A stretch of DNA of 49,191 nucleotides from Caldimicrobium sp964493015 (lineage in GTDB: Bacteria; Desulfobacterota; Thermodesulfobacteria; Thermodesulfobacteriales; Thermodesulfobacteriaceae), in NCBI GenBank assembly GCA_964493015.1, contig CAZBLU010000009.1, forward strand, positions 1 through 49,191, in the 5' to 3' direction. A program made the position numbers and the translations under genes. The notes below the pieces were generated by a model that searched no databases, was not told where the DNA came from, and was given only the letters and a program-made list of their open reading frames with translations. This document shows, piece by piece, positions 34,565-43,249 of this stretch; position 1 is the first letter of the stretch; each line of letters opens with the position of its first letter.

Positions 34565-35490
34565 CTCTTTTCTAAGGCAAGTCTAATTAACTTATCTATA
34601 AGAGTGTTAAAGGTATAACCTGCCACTTTTGCCGCTAAAGGTAATAAACTTGTCTCGGTCATACCTGGTATGGTGTTTGTCTCTAAGACATAAAGTTTTT
34701 CTCCTTGCAAAATCATGTCTGTCCTACTGTAATGCCTCAAATAAAGGCACTTATGAGCTATTAAGGCATAGCTTTGGGCTTTACGGGTAAGTTCTGGAGA
34801 AATCTCGGCTGGACAAATTTCTTGAGCCTTGCCAGGCGTATATTTAGTTTCATAATCAAAAAATTCAGCATCTGTCCGGATCTCTACGATGGGTAGGGGC
34901 TCATCTCCAAGGATACCTGCCGTTAACTCTCTGCCCTTGATGTATTCCTCAAGCAAGATCTCCTCATCCTGAGAAAAGGCCCTTTCTATCGCCCCCTCTA
35001 AAGCCCTCTCCTCTCTAACTAAAGATAAGCCTATACTTGAACCTTGCCTTGCAGGTTTCACTATGAGAGGATAGCCTAAGTCCTTAGCATAGGACCTCAA
35101 TTCGTTAAGAGAAGTCCCTTTTTTGAAAATTTTTCCCTGAGGGGTAGGAAGACCAGCCTGTTGATAGAGGAGCTTTGATAAACCCTTGTGCATGGCAAGA
35201 GCACTTCCCAGTACCCCTGCGCCCTGATAGGGGATACCAAGCATATCGAGAAAGCCCTGAAGTGTTCCGTCTTCTCCACCTGGGCCATGGATTACTAAAA
35301 AGGCAAGGTCTAATTCCTTTGCCTTAGAAGCAAGCTTAAGCAGGTCCTTTGCAGGATCAAAAAATTCTACCTTATGACCAAGCTCTAAAAGTGCCTTTTC
35401 TACCGCCTTAGCGCCTCTGAGGGACACTTCTCGCTCAGAGGAGGTACCCCCAGCTATAAGAGCAATTCTCAAGCCACCTTTCCAAGACAC
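34561..35490 (-). CDS. ddl: D-alanine-D-alanine ligase
   Basis: Ddl joins two D-Ala for peptidoglycan. The 309-residue ATP-grasp protein has AGGTSSEREVSLRG near the start and HGPGGEDGTLQGFLDMLGIPYQGAG. The central ATP-binding region (VKPARQGSSIGLS) and the C-terminal LYVLETNTIPGMTETSLLP with metal ligands follow. Its start lies 56 bp inside the HD-domain gene. Confidence 0.96.
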   Translation of the reverse strand: MSWKGGLRIALIAGGTSSEREVSLRGAKAVEKALLELGHKVEFFDPAKDLLKLASKAKELDLAFLVIHGPGGEDGTLQGFLDMLGIPYQGAGVLGSALAMHKGLSKLLYQQAGLPTPQGKIFKKGTSLNELRSYAKDLGYPLIVKPARQGSSIGLSLVREERALEGAIERAFSQDEEILLEEYIKGRELTAGILGDEPLPIVEIRTDAEFFDYETKYTPGKAQEICPAEISPELTRKAQSYALIAHKCLYLRHYSRTDMILQGEKLYVLETNTIPGMTETSLLPLAAKVAGYTFNTLIDKLIRLALEKS

Positions 35491-36043
35491 TCTTTACCTC
35501 CTCTATCTTATTTAGTTTCACTATCTCCTCTGGCCTTACTTCAAGGTTTTTGAAAATTCTCCTTTCTAAAAGAAGGGTCATCTCCTCAAGGAGCCTCATC
35601 CTAATTAGGGCCTTTAAGGTCCTTCCATACCTCTCCCGCAAATCCCTAAATCTCTCTTTCAAAAGCACTATTTGATCATGTCTTACCCTCTTATCAGCAT
35701 AAAAAACAAGCTCCTCTTCGCTAATAGGGGCCTTAGGCTTAGGGGCCTTTAAAAAAATATGGGCATAAATAATTTCTCCAATTCTCTCTTGCCCCAGATT
35801 AACCATCAACTTATACCCTGCCAAGGCATGATTTTCCCCTGTCTGAAGGCTGGAAAATTTTTTAATGTCATGAAGTAAGGCCCCTAAGGTAAGAGTTTTA
35901 AGATCAAGGGGTTCTCCCTTTTCTCTCAAAAGGCATCCTAAAAGGAGAGAAACTAAAGCTACCTTCTCAGAATGTCTAATTATGTGAGAAGGGACTCCCT
36001 CTTTTTGTAATAGTTCATAAGCCCACTCTAAGGTAAGCTCCAT
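35435..36043 (-). CDS. HD-domain protein
   Basis: The 202-residue protein has an HD phosphohydrolase pattern: H24 in HSEKVALVSLL and HD in LGALLHDIKKFSS near 52-62, with later YAHI and YADKRVRHD stretches as likely further ligands. It resembles the small HD family (nucleotide or tRNA-related hydrolases); the substrate is not predictable. It lies between cdsA (29-bp overlap) and ddl (56-bp overlap) in one transcription unit. Confidence 0.7.
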   Translation of the reverse strand: MELTLEWAYELLQKEGVPSHIIRHSEKVALVSLLLGCLLREKGEPLDLKTLTLGALLHDIKKFSSLQTGENHALAGYKLMVNLGQERIGEIIYAHIFLKAPKPKAPISEEELVFYADKRVRHDQIVLLKERFRDLRERYGRTLKALIRMRLLEEMTLLLERRIFKNLEVRPEEIVKLNKIEEVKSVLERWLENCSYSWGYLL

Positions 36044-36824
36044 AATTTAGTCCCTCAAGAAAGATAAAATAAAGGGGGGAAGCAAAAAGGACTCCATCGA
36101 TCCTGTCAAGAAGCCCACCATGTCCTGGAATAATGGCTCCTGAGTCCTTCTTCTCTACTACTCTTTTCACAGCAGACTCAAAAAGATCCCCGCAGGTCTC
36201 CCAGAAGGAGAGGGCAAGGGTCAAAATAAGGGCTAATTTTAGGCTCCAAAATCCCCAAAATCTATTTAACATTATCCCCACTAAAAGGGCCATCAAAAGC
36301 CCGCCAAAGAAACCCTCCCATGTCTTTTTAGGAGAAATCTTAACAAAAAAAGGTCTTTTCCCAAATAATTTGCCAGCTAAATAGGCCCCAGTATCTGTGG
36401 CAAAGACCACAGAGAAGAAATAGACAAGAAGCTCCCTGGGATACCCCTTAGCTATCCAAACTATGGGCATAAAACCAAGATAGAGATAGAAAAGCCCCAC
36501 AAGAAAAGGGAAAAAAATATTCTTGTAACTCTCCTTTTCAAATAGGAAAAGGAAGGGAAAAAAGGCAAGAAATAGAAAGGCATGAAAGACCATAATTGAA
36601 GAGAGGTTGAGAGAAAAAAACAGAGAAAGGCTAAGTATAAGGGCTCCCCAGATTAGAAAAAAATTTTTAAATTCAAAAAGCCTAATCCACTCATACCAAC
36701 AGAGCATAAGGCAAAACCAGGCTACAGCAAGAAGAAGAGAAAAATCCCCCTTAAGGATGAGCAAAATAAGGAGAGGAAAGAGAATAAGGGCAGATAAAAC
36801 CCTTTTTAAAAAATTAAAATTCAT
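36015..36824 (-). CDS. cdsA: Phosphatidate cytidylyltransferase
   Basis: CdsA makes CDP-diacylglycerol from phosphatidic acid and CTP, feeding pssA upstream in the window. The 269-residue protein (from ATG 36824, MNFNFLKRVLSALILFP) has about eight membrane segments and the C-terminal signature KISPKKTWEGFFGGLL with DSGAIIPGHGGLLDRID. A longer start at 36878 has an untypical N-terminus. It overlaps the uppS end by 11 bp. Confidence 0.93.
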   Translation of the reverse strand: MNFNFLKRVLSALILFPLLILLILKGDFSLLLAVAWFCLMLCWYEWIRLFEFKNFFLIWGALILSLSLFFSLNLSSIMVFHAFLFLAFFPFLFLFEKESYKNIFFPFLVGLFYLYLGFMPIVWIAKGYPRELLVYFFSVVFATDTGAYLAGKLFGKRPFFVKISPKKTWEGFFGGLLMALLVGIMLNRFWGFWSLKLALILTLALSFWETCGDLFESAVKRVVEKKDSGAIIPGHGGLLDRIDGVLFASPLYFIFLEGLNYGAYLRVGL

Positions 36825-37563
36825 AGATACGTCCAAAGCGCCTTTCTCTATGCTGATAATCCCAAAGGGCTTTGACAAATTCTTCCTCAGTAAAATCAGG
36901 CCAGAGCAGAGGAGTAAAATAAAGCTCTGTATAGGCTAATTGATAGAGAAAAAAATTAGAGATCCTCTGTTCACCACTTGTTCTGATTAAAAGGTCTGGA
37001 TCTGGAAGTTCAGGAAAATAAAAAAACTTTCGTATCAAGTCTTCAGAAATCTCTTCTAAACTAATTCTATTATCTCTAACCTCCTTAGCTATAGCACGAA
37101 TTATCTTCAAAATCTCTGCCCTGCCACTATAACTAAGGGCTAATACTAAGCACATCCCCTTAAAGGAAGCGGTCTCCTCTTCAACCCTCTTTATCTTTTC
37201 CCTCAAAAATTCGGGAAAATCTTCCCGATCTCCTATTACTTTCAAACGAATCTCTTTTTCTACCATTAAAGGAAGTTCTTTTTCTAAATATTCTGCAAGT
37301 AAGCTTAGGAGGGTTTCTACTTCCTGTTTAGGTCTTTGCCAATTCTCTTTAGAAAAGGCAAAGAGGCTTAAGTAAGGGATACCTAACTCTCTGGCCTTGA
37401 TTATTATCCTTCTTGCGACCTCAACTCCCCTTTGATGACCAACCACTCGCGGTAGTCCTTTGCGTTTGGCCCATCGTCCATTACCATCCATAATGATGGC
37501 TACATGTTGAGGAAGCTTATGGAGATCTAAATCTGAAAGGTTTGCCCCAGAAGATTTGGACAT
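36814..37563 (-). CDS. uppS: Isoprenyl (undecaprenyl) diphosphate synthase
   Basis: This enzyme makes the cis-polyprenyl carrier for peptidoglycan and surface glycans. The 249-residue protein has the opening VAIIMDGNGRWAKRKGLPRVVGHQRG, the later SLFAFSKENWQRP and the C-terminal DLLIRTSGEQRISNF...ELYFTP motifs. It starts directly after the frr stop, with no Shine-Dalgarno, so it is probably translationally coupled. Confidence 0.96.
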   Translation of the reverse strand: MSKSSGANLSDLDLHKLPQHVAIIMDGNGRWAKRKGLPRVVGHQRGVEVARRIIIKARELGIPYLSLFAFSKENWQRPKQEVETLLSLLAEYLEKELPLMVEKEIRLKVIGDREDFPEFLREKIKRVEEETASFKGMCLVLALSYSGRAEILKIIRAIAKEVRDNRISLEEISEDLIRKFFYFPELPDPDLLIRTSGEQRISNFFLYQLAYTELYFTPLLWPDFTEEEFVKALWDYQHRERRFGRIYEF

Positions 37564-38118
37564 TTAAAGGGTTAAAATCTCTTTTTCCTTCTCCACAAGG
37601 ATTTTATCTATGGTCTTAATATATTCATCATGTATCTTTTGCACTTCCTTTTCCAGTTTATTATAGTCATCTTCGGAGATCTCTTTATTTTTTTTGGCAG
37701 CCTTAAATTTCTCTAAGGTCTCTCTGCGTAAATTTCTAATGGCAATCCGTGCCTCTTCTGCCATCTTATGAGCAACCTTCACCAGCTCTTTGCGTCTTTC
37801 CTCTGTAAGCGGAGGCACTACAAGCTTTAATGTCTTGCCATCACTTGTGGGATTAATCCCAAGATCTGATTTCTGAATAGCCTTTTCAATTTCCTTGAGT
37901 AAATTAGGATCCCAAGGTTGAATAGTAAGAATTTTTCCTTCCACTACGTTCACGGTAGCAATTTGAGTTATAGGGAGCTTTTGCCCATAGCAATCAACCT
38001 TAATACCCTCTAAGAGACTAACAGAGGCCCTGGAGGTGCGAAGATGAGAAAACTCTTCTTTCAAAGTATTAACCGTTTTCTGCATCTTTTTCTTTAGTTC
38101 CTCTATGACCTCCTTCAT
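37564..38118 (-). CDS. frr: Ribosome recycling factor
   Basis: Frr splits the post-termination ribosome with EF-G. The 184-residue protein has the two-domain shape with the core FSHLRTSRASVSLLEGIKVDCYG and the C-terminal AIRNLRRETLEKFK helix. It sits 13 bp after pyrH in the conserved rpsB-tsf-pyrH-frr order. Confidence 0.97.
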   Translation of the reverse strand: MKEVIEELKKKMQKTVNTLKEEFSHLRTSRASVSLLEGIKVDCYGQKLPITQIATVNVVEGKILTIQPWDPNLLKEIEKAIQKSDLGINPTSDGKTLKLVVPPLTEERRKELVKVAHKMAEEARIAIRNLRRETLEKFKAAKKNKEISEDDYNKLEKEVQKIHDEYIKTIDKILVEKEKEILTL

Positions 38119-38131
38119 GAGGCAACCTCCC

Positions 38132-38854
38132 TTAATTCTTTATGAGGGTTCCTACCTTCTCCCCTAAAATAGCCCTTTTGATGTTGCCATAGCGAAAGAT
38201 ATTAAAGACAAGAATGGGCAGATGGTGATCCCTGGCTAAGGAAAAGGCAGCACCATCCATGACCTTTAGATTTTTTGAAATAACCTCATCAAAGGTTATT
38301 GTCTCAAATTTTTTGGCCTGGGGATCCTTTACAGGATCCCTATCATAAACCCCGTCAACTTTGGTTGCCTTCATTAAAACTTCCGCTTGTAACTCAAGGG
38401 CCCTAAGAGCAGCTGCTGTATCGGTGGTAAAAAAAGGATTCCCTGTTCCACAGGCCAAAATAAGAATACGGCCCTTTTCTAAATGGCTTATAGCCTTCTC
38501 TCTTATGTAAGGCTCAGCCACCTCTTTAACTTCTAAGGCGGACATTGTCCTAACTGGAATACCTTTCCGCTCAAGGTTATCCTGAAGGGCAAGGGCATTT
38601 ATAAGGGTAGCAAGCATACCCATATAGTCGGCCCTGGCTCGATTAAAACCCTCCTTCTCTCCTGCTACCCCTCGAAAAATATTGCCTCCTCCAATAACAA
38701 CAGCAATCTCTACGCCTAACCCATGTATTTCCCTAAGCTCTTCAGCAACTCTGCTAATTATCTCTGGATCTATGCCAAATTCTCGGCTTCCTAAAAGGGC
38801 TTCCCCTGATAGCTTTAAAAGTATCCTCTTATAAGCTATGCCCTCGTGCGACAA
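38132..38854 (-). CDS. pyrH: Uridylate kinase
   Basis: PyrH phosphorylates UMP to UDP. The 240-residue amino acid kinase-fold protein has LLKLSGEAL, VIGGGNIFRG and RADYMGMLATLINALALQD motifs and TDTAAALRALEL. It starts 2 bp after the tsf stop. Confidence 0.97.
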   Translation of the reverse strand: MSHEGIAYKRILLKLSGEALLGSREFGIDPEIISRVAEELREIHGLGVEIAVVIGGGNIFRGVAGEKEGFNRARADYMGMLATLINALALQDNLERKGIPVRTMSALEVKEVAEPYIREKAISHLEKGRILILACGTGNPFFTTDTAAALRALELQAEVLMKATKVDGVYDRDPVKDPQAKKFETITFDEVISKNLKVMDGAAFSLARDHHLPILVFNIFRYGNIKRAILGEKVGTLIKN

Positions 38855-38856
38855 AC

Positions 38857-39453
38857 CTACTCCCCAATCTGAAATCTGGCAAATCTTTTAATAACTATCT
38901 TTTCCCCAGTTTTGGCAATAAGTTCATTCAAAAGGTCCTGAATAGTAATCTCAGGATTTTTGATGAAAGGCTGCTCCAAAAGCACAGTTTCTTTGTAGAA
39001 TTTTTCCAGTTTTCCTTCAAGTATTTTGGGAATAACATTTTCTGGTTTACCTTGCTCTCTCAACTGCTCTTCATAGATCCTCTTTTCCCGCTCTAAGACA
39101 TCCTGAGGCATCTCCTCTCTACTTACACAGAGAGGAGAGGTAGCAGCAATCTGCATTGCTACATTATGGGCAAATTCTTGAAAATCTGGAGTTCTGGCCA
39201 CAAAATCAGTTTCACAGTTTATCTCCACAAGAACCCCGATCTTCTTATTGGCATGGATATAAGCCTCTATAATCCCCTCTTTTGTCTCCTTCCCCGCCCT
39301 CTTGGCAGCAATGGCTAATCCCTTTTTTCTTAAAATATCCACTGCCTTCTCTATATCACCACCAGCCTCCTCTAAGGCCTTTTTACAATCACTAAAACCC
39401 GCAGCGGTTCTCTCTCTTAACTGTTTTACTAAATCTAAGGAAATCTGACTCAT
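38857..39453 (-). CDS. tsf: Translation elongation factor Ts, short form
   Basis: EF-Ts recharges EF-Tu with GTP. The 198-residue protein is the short form, as in Thermus, lacking the second half of the core found in the longer E. coli form. It has LRERTAAGFSDCKKAL at the start, VEINCETDFVART mid-way and a compact C-terminus. Confidence 0.96.
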   Translation of the reverse strand: MSQISLDLVKQLRERTAAGFSDCKKALEEAGGDIEKAVDILRKKGLAIAAKRAGKETKEGIIEAYIHANKKIGVLVEINCETDFVARTPDFQEFAHNVAMQIAATSPLCVSREEMPQDVLEREKRIYEEQLREQGKPENVIPKILEGKLEKFYKETVLLEQPFIKNPEITIQDLLNELIAKTGEKIVIKRFARFQIGE

Positions 39454-39475
39454 TTTCCCCTCCTCGTTATTAAAA

Positions 39476-40324
39476 TTACTCTTTTTCTAATAACCTTTCT
39501 GCCTCTTCTTCAAGTTTTACCTCTCTTTCCTCTTCGGCTAATATCTCTTCAAGGATCTCTTCAGCCTTCTTTTCTTCAGCCTTTAACATCTCTTCCTCAA
39601 AGGACACCTCTTTATCAGCCATGGCAAGCATTTTTTCTTTATAGATTTCCTGACCCTCAAGGCAGGCATCTGCAATCTTAGAGGTAATTAATTTAACTGC
39701 TCTAATAGCATCATCATTTCCAGGAATAATGTAATCAATAAGGTCAGGGTCACAGTTGGTATCCACAATAGCAATTATGGGTATCCCTAACTTTCTGGCC
39801 TCCTTAACCGCAATTTCTTCCCATACAGGATCTACCACATAGAGGGCCTGCGGTAGAGAGTCCATATCCTTTATCCCCTCTAAATTTCTCTCAAGCTTTT
39901 TTTTAAGCCGCTCCATAATTAGGCGTTCCTTTTTAAGGAAACGTTCAATAGTACCATCGGCAAACCAGGTCTCAAGCCTTTTAAGTTTTTCCACGCTTTG
40001 TCTGATAGTTCTGAAATTGGTCAAAGTTCCACCAAGCCAACGGAAATTAACATAGGGCATGCCACATCTCTGTGCTTCCTCTTTAATAGCATCTTGGGCC
40101 TGCTTTTTTGTGCCAACAAAGAGTATTTTTCCCCCTTCAGCTGTGAGACTTTTAGCAAATTCATAAGCAACTTCAAAATATTTAAGGGTCTGCTGAAGAT
40201 CAATGATGTGAATCCCATTTCTTTCCCCAAAAATAAAGGGCTTCATTTTGGGATTCCATCTTCTGGTCTGATGACCAAAATGAACACCTGCTTCAAGTAG
40301 TTGCTTCATAGTGATGTGACTCAT
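39476..40324 (-). CDS. rpsB: Ribosomal protein S2
   Basis: S2 is a small-subunit protein bound late in assembly. The 282-residue product has the standard core (GVHFGHQTRRWNPKM, FVGTKKQAQ, VDTNCDPDLIDYIIPGNDDA) and a long acidic tail of about 45 residues (EEEMLKAEEKKAEE and on). AGGAGGAAAG precedes the ATG. A nested hairpin leader lies just upstream. Confidence 0.97.
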   Translation of the reverse strand: MSHITMKQLLEAGVHFGHQTRRWNPKMKPFIFGERNGIHIIDLQQTLKYFEVAYEFAKSLTAEGGKILFVGTKKQAQDAIKEEAQRCGMPYVNFRWLGGTLTNFRTIRQSVEKLKRLETWFADGTIERFLKKERLIMERLKKKLERNLEGIKDMDSLPQALYVVDPVWEEIAVKEARKLGIPIIAIVDTNCDPDLIDYIIPGNDDAIRAVKLITSKIADACLEGQEIYKEKMLAMADKEVSFEEEMLKAEEKKAEEILEEILAEEEREVKLEEEAERLLEKE

Positions 40325-40363
40325 GATAACTCTTTCCTCCTTTTATGGGTTTTTGTATTCTTC

Positions 40364-40420
40364 CGCCTGAAGTGGATTAAAACCAAACCCCTTTAAAAAG
40401 GGGCACCCTTCCTTCAGGCG
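40364..40420 (-). promoter_or_regulatory. Nested hairpin leader between rpmA and rpsB
   Basis: An outer arm CGCCTGAAG (minus 40420-40412, complement CTTCAGGCG at 40372-40364) encloses an inner stem CCCCTTT/AAAGGGG (40403-40397 with 40394-40388, 2-nt loop). On the minus strand the inner stem is followed by TTTGGTTTT, like an intrinsic terminator for rplU-rpmA. The outer arms instead suggest a regulated leader for rpsB, for example one sensed by S2. Confidence 0.5.
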
Positions 40421-40434
40421 TGCTATTTTCAGAC

Positions 40435-40689
40435 TTAAACTAAGGGATAGACACTAACGTATTTTCTTCCCTTTCTCTCTTCAAACTTAACTACACCATC
40501 AATCTTAGCAAAAATGGTATAATCCCTTCCCAACCCCACATTGTTTCCTGGATGAAATTTTGTCCCCCTTTGGCGGACAATAATCTCACCAGCTTTCACC
40601 CTTTGTCCACCAAACCGCTTTATACCAAGACGCTTAGACTCAGAATCTCTTCCGTTTCTTGAAGATCCCCCTGCCTTCTTATGAGCCAT
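40435..40689 (-). CDS. rpmA: Ribosomal protein L27
   Basis: This 84-residue protein lies near the peptidyl-transferase centre. It starts MAHKKAGGSSRNGRDSESKR without a cleavable N-terminal extension, then GIKRFGGQRVKAGEII and a C-terminal beta sandwich. It follows rplU, the usual pair. Confidence 0.97.
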   Translation of the reverse strand: MAHKKAGGSSRNGRDSESKRLGIKRFGGQRVKAGEIIVRQRGTKFHPGNNVGLGRDYTIFAKIDGVVKFEERKGRKYVSVYPLV

Positions 40690-40706
40690 AAATCTATACC
40701 TCCTCT

Positions 40707-41018
40707 TTAAGCCTTAATTTCTTTTATAGCTATAGTAGTATAATATTGCCTATGTCCCTTTTTTCTCTTATAACCCTTTTTGGGCTTCTTTTTAAAAACT
40801 ATAATTTTTGGACTCCTTCCCTGTTCTAAGATTTCTGCAGTAACTACAGCAGAATCAACTAAAGGCCTCCCAATCTTAACTTCACCACCTTGATTAACCA
40901 GTAACACTTCTCTAATTTCAATAGTATCCCCAGGGTTACCCTCAATTTTTTCAACACGCAACTTATCACCAGGCTTGACTACATATTGCTTTCCACCAGT
41001 TTTAATGACAGCAAACAC
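40707..41018 (-). CDS. rplU: Ribosomal protein L21
   Basis: The 103-residue large-subunit protein has MFAVIKTGGKQYVVKPGD at the start and the C-terminal KKGYKRKKGHRQYYTTI. It heads the rplU-rpmA group and has its own promoter at 41050-41077. GGAGGG lies upstream of the ATG. Confidence 0.97.
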   Translation of the reverse strand: MFAVIKTGGKQYVVKPGDKLRVEKIEGNPGDTIEIREVLLVNQGGEVKIGRPLVDSAVVTAEILEQGRSPKIIVFKKKPKKGYKRKKGHRQYYTTIAIKEIKA

Positions 41019-41049
41019 TTTAACCCTCCCTCCTGAAAAGATTTACCTT

Positions 41050-41077
41050 AAAATATAACAAATTTTTCCTTTGTCAA
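41050..41077 (-). promoter_or_regulatory. Promoter of rplU
   Basis: On the minus strand, TTGACA (41077-41072), a 16-nt spacer and TATTTT (41055-41050) stand about 30 bp before the rplU ATG. Confidence 0.5.
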
Positions 41078-41117
41078 GCAGTTTTACACCTAATACCACA
41101 GCAAAGTGAAAAACTAA

Positions 41118-41146
41118 TTGACCAAAGGTTTTTGTGGGGGTATAAT
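41118..41146 (+). promoter_or_regulatory. Promoter of the liv operon
   Basis: TTGACC (41118-41123), a 17-nt spacer and a consensus TATAAT (41141-41146), giving a leader of about 55 nt before livK. This is the best-matched sigma-70 promoter in the window. Confidence 0.7.
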
Positions 41147-41158
41147 GTAAGATTTAGG

Positions 41159-41178
41159 ATTAGAAACGATTAGAAACT
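41159..41178 (+). repeat. Tandem 10-bp repeat in the liv leader
   Basis: ATTAGAAACG and ATTAGAAACT are adjacent, in phase with one helical turn, just downstream of the predicted start site. They could be a regulator-binding site. Confidence 0.4.
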
Positions 41179-41206
41179 ATTACTTATCATTTTAGGGGGT
41201 GCCAAC

Positions 41207-42358
41207 ATGAGGGGTATAAAAATCTTACTCTTTTTGTTTCTTAGTTTCTTTGCTCTCCTAACTTATGCTTTGGCCTCAAAGGAACCAATCAAAATAGGGG
41301 CCATTTTGAGTATAACTGGGCCTGCTTCCTTTATTGGAGAGCCTGAGAAGAACACTATTCTCATGTTAGCTGAACAAATTAACAAGGCTGGAGGTATTCA
41401 GGGGCGGCCAATCGAGGTAATCATTGAAGATTCCAAAAGTGAAGAGACCCAAGCGGTTTTGGCAGCCAAAAAACTCATTGAGAAAGACAAGGTTGTAGCT
41501 ATTATTGGTCCTTCTACCACGGGAGAGAGTATGGCTGTTATACCCATTGTTACTCAGGCAAAGATCCCTATGATCTCCCTTGCTGCTGGAACTGGTATAA
41601 CTGAGCCTGTTAGCGAAAGATACTGGATCTTCAAAACAGCTCAATATGATAGAAGTGCCGTTGAGGCCATTTATAAACATATGCAAAAGAAGGGCATTAA
41701 AAAGGTGGGTATCCTCACCATCGCTACAGGTTTCGGTGATCAGGGAAGAAAGGCCCTTTTAGAACTTGCCCCTAAATTTGGCATAACTATTGTAGCGGAT
41801 GAGAGATATAAACCCAAAGATTCTGATATGACTGTTCAGCTTATGAAGGCCAAAAACGCAGGTGCTGAGGCTATAATCAACTGGTCAGTTGGTCCTGAAC
41901 AAGTAATAGTGGTTAAAAACTGGCATGCTTTAAAGCTGGGCATCCCTCTCTACCAGTCTCACGGATGGGGAAGTAAGAAAAATATTCAGCTTGCCGGGCC
42001 TGCTGCCGATGGAGTAATAGCTCCACTTGGGAGAATTGTAGTCTGGGATAAGCTTTCTGATAAGCACCCTCAAAAAAAGATCCTTAAAAACTATGAAGAA
42101 GCCTACATAGCTAAATTTAAAACAGAACCTGGCACCTTTGGAGGTCATGCCTATGATGCTTTTATGATGGTTGTAGAGGCCCTTAAAAAAGTAGGGCCAG
42201 ATCCTGCTAAAATAAGAAATTACATTGAAAACAACATCAAAAACTGGCCAGGGGTATCTGGAATATTTAACATGAGTCCCAAGGACCATTGCGGGCTTGA
42301 TTCTACCTCCTTTGAAATGGTAGTGGTCAAAAAGGGAGATTGGGAGATACTTCCATAA
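41207..42358 (+). CDS. livK: Branched-chain amino acid ABC transporter, substrate-binding protein
   Basis: The 383-residue periplasmic binding protein (Peripla_BP_6) has a signal peptide (ILLFLFLSFFALLTYALA) and the typical IKIGAILSITGPASFIGEPEKN start of the mature part, then AIIGPSTTGESMAVIPI. It delivers a ligand, probably a branched-chain or related amino acid or aromatic acid, to LivHM. AGGGGGTG precedes the ATG. The operon continues livH-livM-livG-livF. Confidence 0.9.
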   Translation: MRGIKILLFLFLSFFALLTYALASKEPIKIGAILSITGPASFIGEPEKNTILMLAEQINKAGGIQGRPIEVIIEDSKSEETQAVLAAKKLIEKDKVVAIIGPSTTGESMAVIPIVTQAKIPMISLAAGTGITEPVSERYWIFKTAQYDRSAVEAIYKHMQKKGIKKVGILTIATGFGDQGRKALLELAPKFGITIVADERYKPKDSDMTVQLMKAKNAGAEAIINWSVGPEQVIVVKNWHALKLGIPLYQSHGWGSKKNIQLAGPAADGVIAPLGRIVVWDKLSDKHPQKKILKNYEEAYIAKFKTEPGTFGGHAYDAFMMVVEALKKVGPDPAKIRNYIENNIKNWPGVSGIFNMSPKDHCGLDSTSFEMVVVKKGDWEILP

Positions 42359-42361
42359 AAA

Positions 42362-43249
42362 ATGGAACTCTTCTTTCAATTCCTGCTTTCGGGTATAACG
42401 GTGGGGGCTATCTATGCCCTCATCGCTTTAGGTTTTAATATAGTCTATAATACAACCTCTATCCTTAATCTGGCTCAAGGGGAGTTTGTGGTCCTTGGGG
42501 GCCTGGTTATGTGGTATTTTTTAGAAAAGCTTCATTTGCCCTATGGCTTAGCCTTTATTTCAACCCTTCTTATTTCAGGTTTAATTAGCCTTATCATGGA
42601 AAGACTAACCATCAGGCCACTTATAAAAGAAGCCGATCCTATTCTCCTCATCTTGATAACCATTGCCTTTTCCATCCTTTTAAGGGGTATACTCATGTTT
42701 CTCTTTGGCAAAGACCCTTATGGATATCCACCTATTAGTGAAGGAGCACCTCTTCTCATTATGGGAGCTGTTCTCCAAAGACAAATCATCTGGATCTTAG
42801 TCTTTGTTCTCTTGACCATGTTATTCCTCTATCTCTTTTTTAATCAAACCATGTTAGGAAGGGCCATGAAGGCCTGCGCCCTGGCTAGGGATGCTGCTAC
42901 CTTGATGGGTATTAAAACTTCGCAAATGGTCATGCTCTCCTTTCTCCTGAGTGGCCTTTTTGCAGGTCTTGGAGGTATCCTTATCACCCCTATCACTCTT
43001 ATGGAATATGATAGAGGCCCTCTACTGACCATAAAAGGCTTTACCGCAGCTGTACTTGGTGGCTTAGGGAGTAATTGGGGGGTTATGGCAGGAGGCTTTC
43101 TCCTTGGGATCTTAGAGAGTTTAATGGCAGGCTATATTCATTCGGGATTAAAGGATGCCTTAGCCTTATTTTTGCTTCTTCTCATACTTCTCTTTAAACC
43201 TGCAGGTCTCTTTCAATCTGCTGAACAGGCAAGGCTTAGAAAACTATGA
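42362..43249 (+). CDS. livH: Branched-chain amino acid ABC permease LivH
   Basis: The 295-residue inner-membrane permease has eight or so membrane segments and the LivH pattern FLLSGITVGAIYALIALGFNIVYNTT at the start, plus the EAA-like loop MKACALARDAATLMGI. It forms the channel with LivM. It starts 3 bp after livK's stop and overlaps livM by 4 bp. Confidence 0.93.
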   Translation: MELFFQFLLSGITVGAIYALIALGFNIVYNTTSILNLAQGEFVVLGGLVMWYFLEKLHLPYGLAFISTLLISGLISLIMERLTIRPLIKEADPILLILITIAFSILLRGILMFLFGKDPYGYPPISEGAPLLIMGAVLQRQIIWILVFVLLTMLFLYLFFNQTMLGRAMKACALARDAATLMGIKTSQMVMLSFLLSGLFAGLGGILITPITLMEYDRGPLLTIKGFTAAVLGGLGSNWGVMAGGFLLGILESLMAGYIHSGLKDALALFLLLLILLFKPAGLFQSAEQARLRKL

